This document shows, piece by piece, positions 6,900-7,026 of a stretch of 7,026 bases of DNA. The first letter of the stretch is position 1. Each line of letters begins with the position of its first letter. This DNA is from Spirochaetota bacterium. Its GTDB lineage: Bacteria; Spirochaetota; B62-G9. Both the position numbers and the translations under genes were made by a program. Location of the stretch: the NCBI GenBank assembly GCA_026990615.1, contig JALXDB010000159.1, forward strand, positions 1 through 7,026. Reading direction: 5' to 3'. The notes under the pieces were generated by a model. The model had not been told where the DNA came from and did not search any database. It saw only the letters and a list, made by a program, of their open reading frames with translations.

Positions 6900-7026
6900 A
6901 TGATGAAAGCCAATCTTAAAGAGATGAGCATAGATGAGTTGAAAGATTACAAAGAAAAACTTGTAAAAGATTATAGAATCTTCAGGTTCAACAAGTTGAT
7001 GGGGCAGCTTGAGAATACATTGAAGA
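6900..7026 (+). CDS. rpmC: 50S ribosomal protein L29, 3'-truncated by window edge
   Basis: L29 sits beside L23 at the tunnel exit. The first 42 codons are present, out of about 60-70 in the family. The sequence shows [16 protein letters not shown] followed by [15 protein letters not shown] (26-40), which matches the L29 core (R-F-x-x-x-x-GQLEN). Two adjacent ATG codons (6900 and 6903) are both possible starts; GGAG at 6891-6894 is 5 nt from the first and 8 nt from the second. It lies 31 nt after rplP in the canonical position. The gene continues past the right edge, and rpsQ would be expected next. Confidence 0.93.
   Translation, partial: MMKANLKEMSIDELKDYKEKLVKDYRIFRFNKLMGQLENTLK

Noticed and set aside
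1..7026. A hidden novel system, mobile element, CRISPR array or RNA gene.
   Set aside because: The window is almost fully covered by recognised translation genes. The spacers are short, with no direct repeats, transposase or tRNA-like sequence that I can see. The only notable anomaly is the absence of rplC.

Overview
The window is one plus-strand block of translation genes from a bacterium: the distal part of a str operon (fusA, tuf) running straight into the S10 ribosomal-protein operon (rpsJ, rplD, rplW, rplB, rpsS, rplV, rpsC, rplP, rpmC). Every gene gives a full-length product of a recognisable family, except fusA, which is cut at the left edge, and rpmC, which is cut at the right edge. 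The DNA is moderately AT-rich with many AGA/AGG arginine codons. Family features are clearly bacterial (396-residue EF-Tu, bacterial L2, S3 and L16). The style of L2, S3 and S19 recalls spirochaetes to me, but this is an impression from memory, not a tested placement.

Layout: fusA (2-1492) is followed by a 169-nt spacer that holds two overlapping AT-rich hairpins, a candidate promoter and a strong ribosome binding site for tuf (1662-2852). rpsJ follows only 8 nt after tuf, so the str and S10 groups look co-transcribed. After rpsJ there is a 77-nt AT-rich spacer with two perfect inverted repeats, then rplD (start taken as 3247). The remaining genes are packed with gaps of 10-31 nt, except for a 57-nt gap between rpsC and rplP that holds a short GC-rich hairpin. 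There is no gene-free stretch over 300 nt.

The one real anomaly is an absence. rplC (ribosomal protein L3), which in the standard bacterial order lies between rpsJ and rplD, is not there, and no remnant of it is visible in the 77-nt junction. L3 is a universal core protein of the large subunit, so it should be encoded elsewhere in the genome, unless the junction is an assembly artefact. Otherwise the genes work together in the ordinary way: EF-G and EF-Tu drive elongation, and the ribosomal proteins build the 30S head (S10, S19, S3) and the 50S core and exit tunnel (L4, L23, L2, L22, L16, L29). I see no mobile element, CRISPR array, RNA gene, defence gene or unknown protein, and no sign of a novel multi-gene system.
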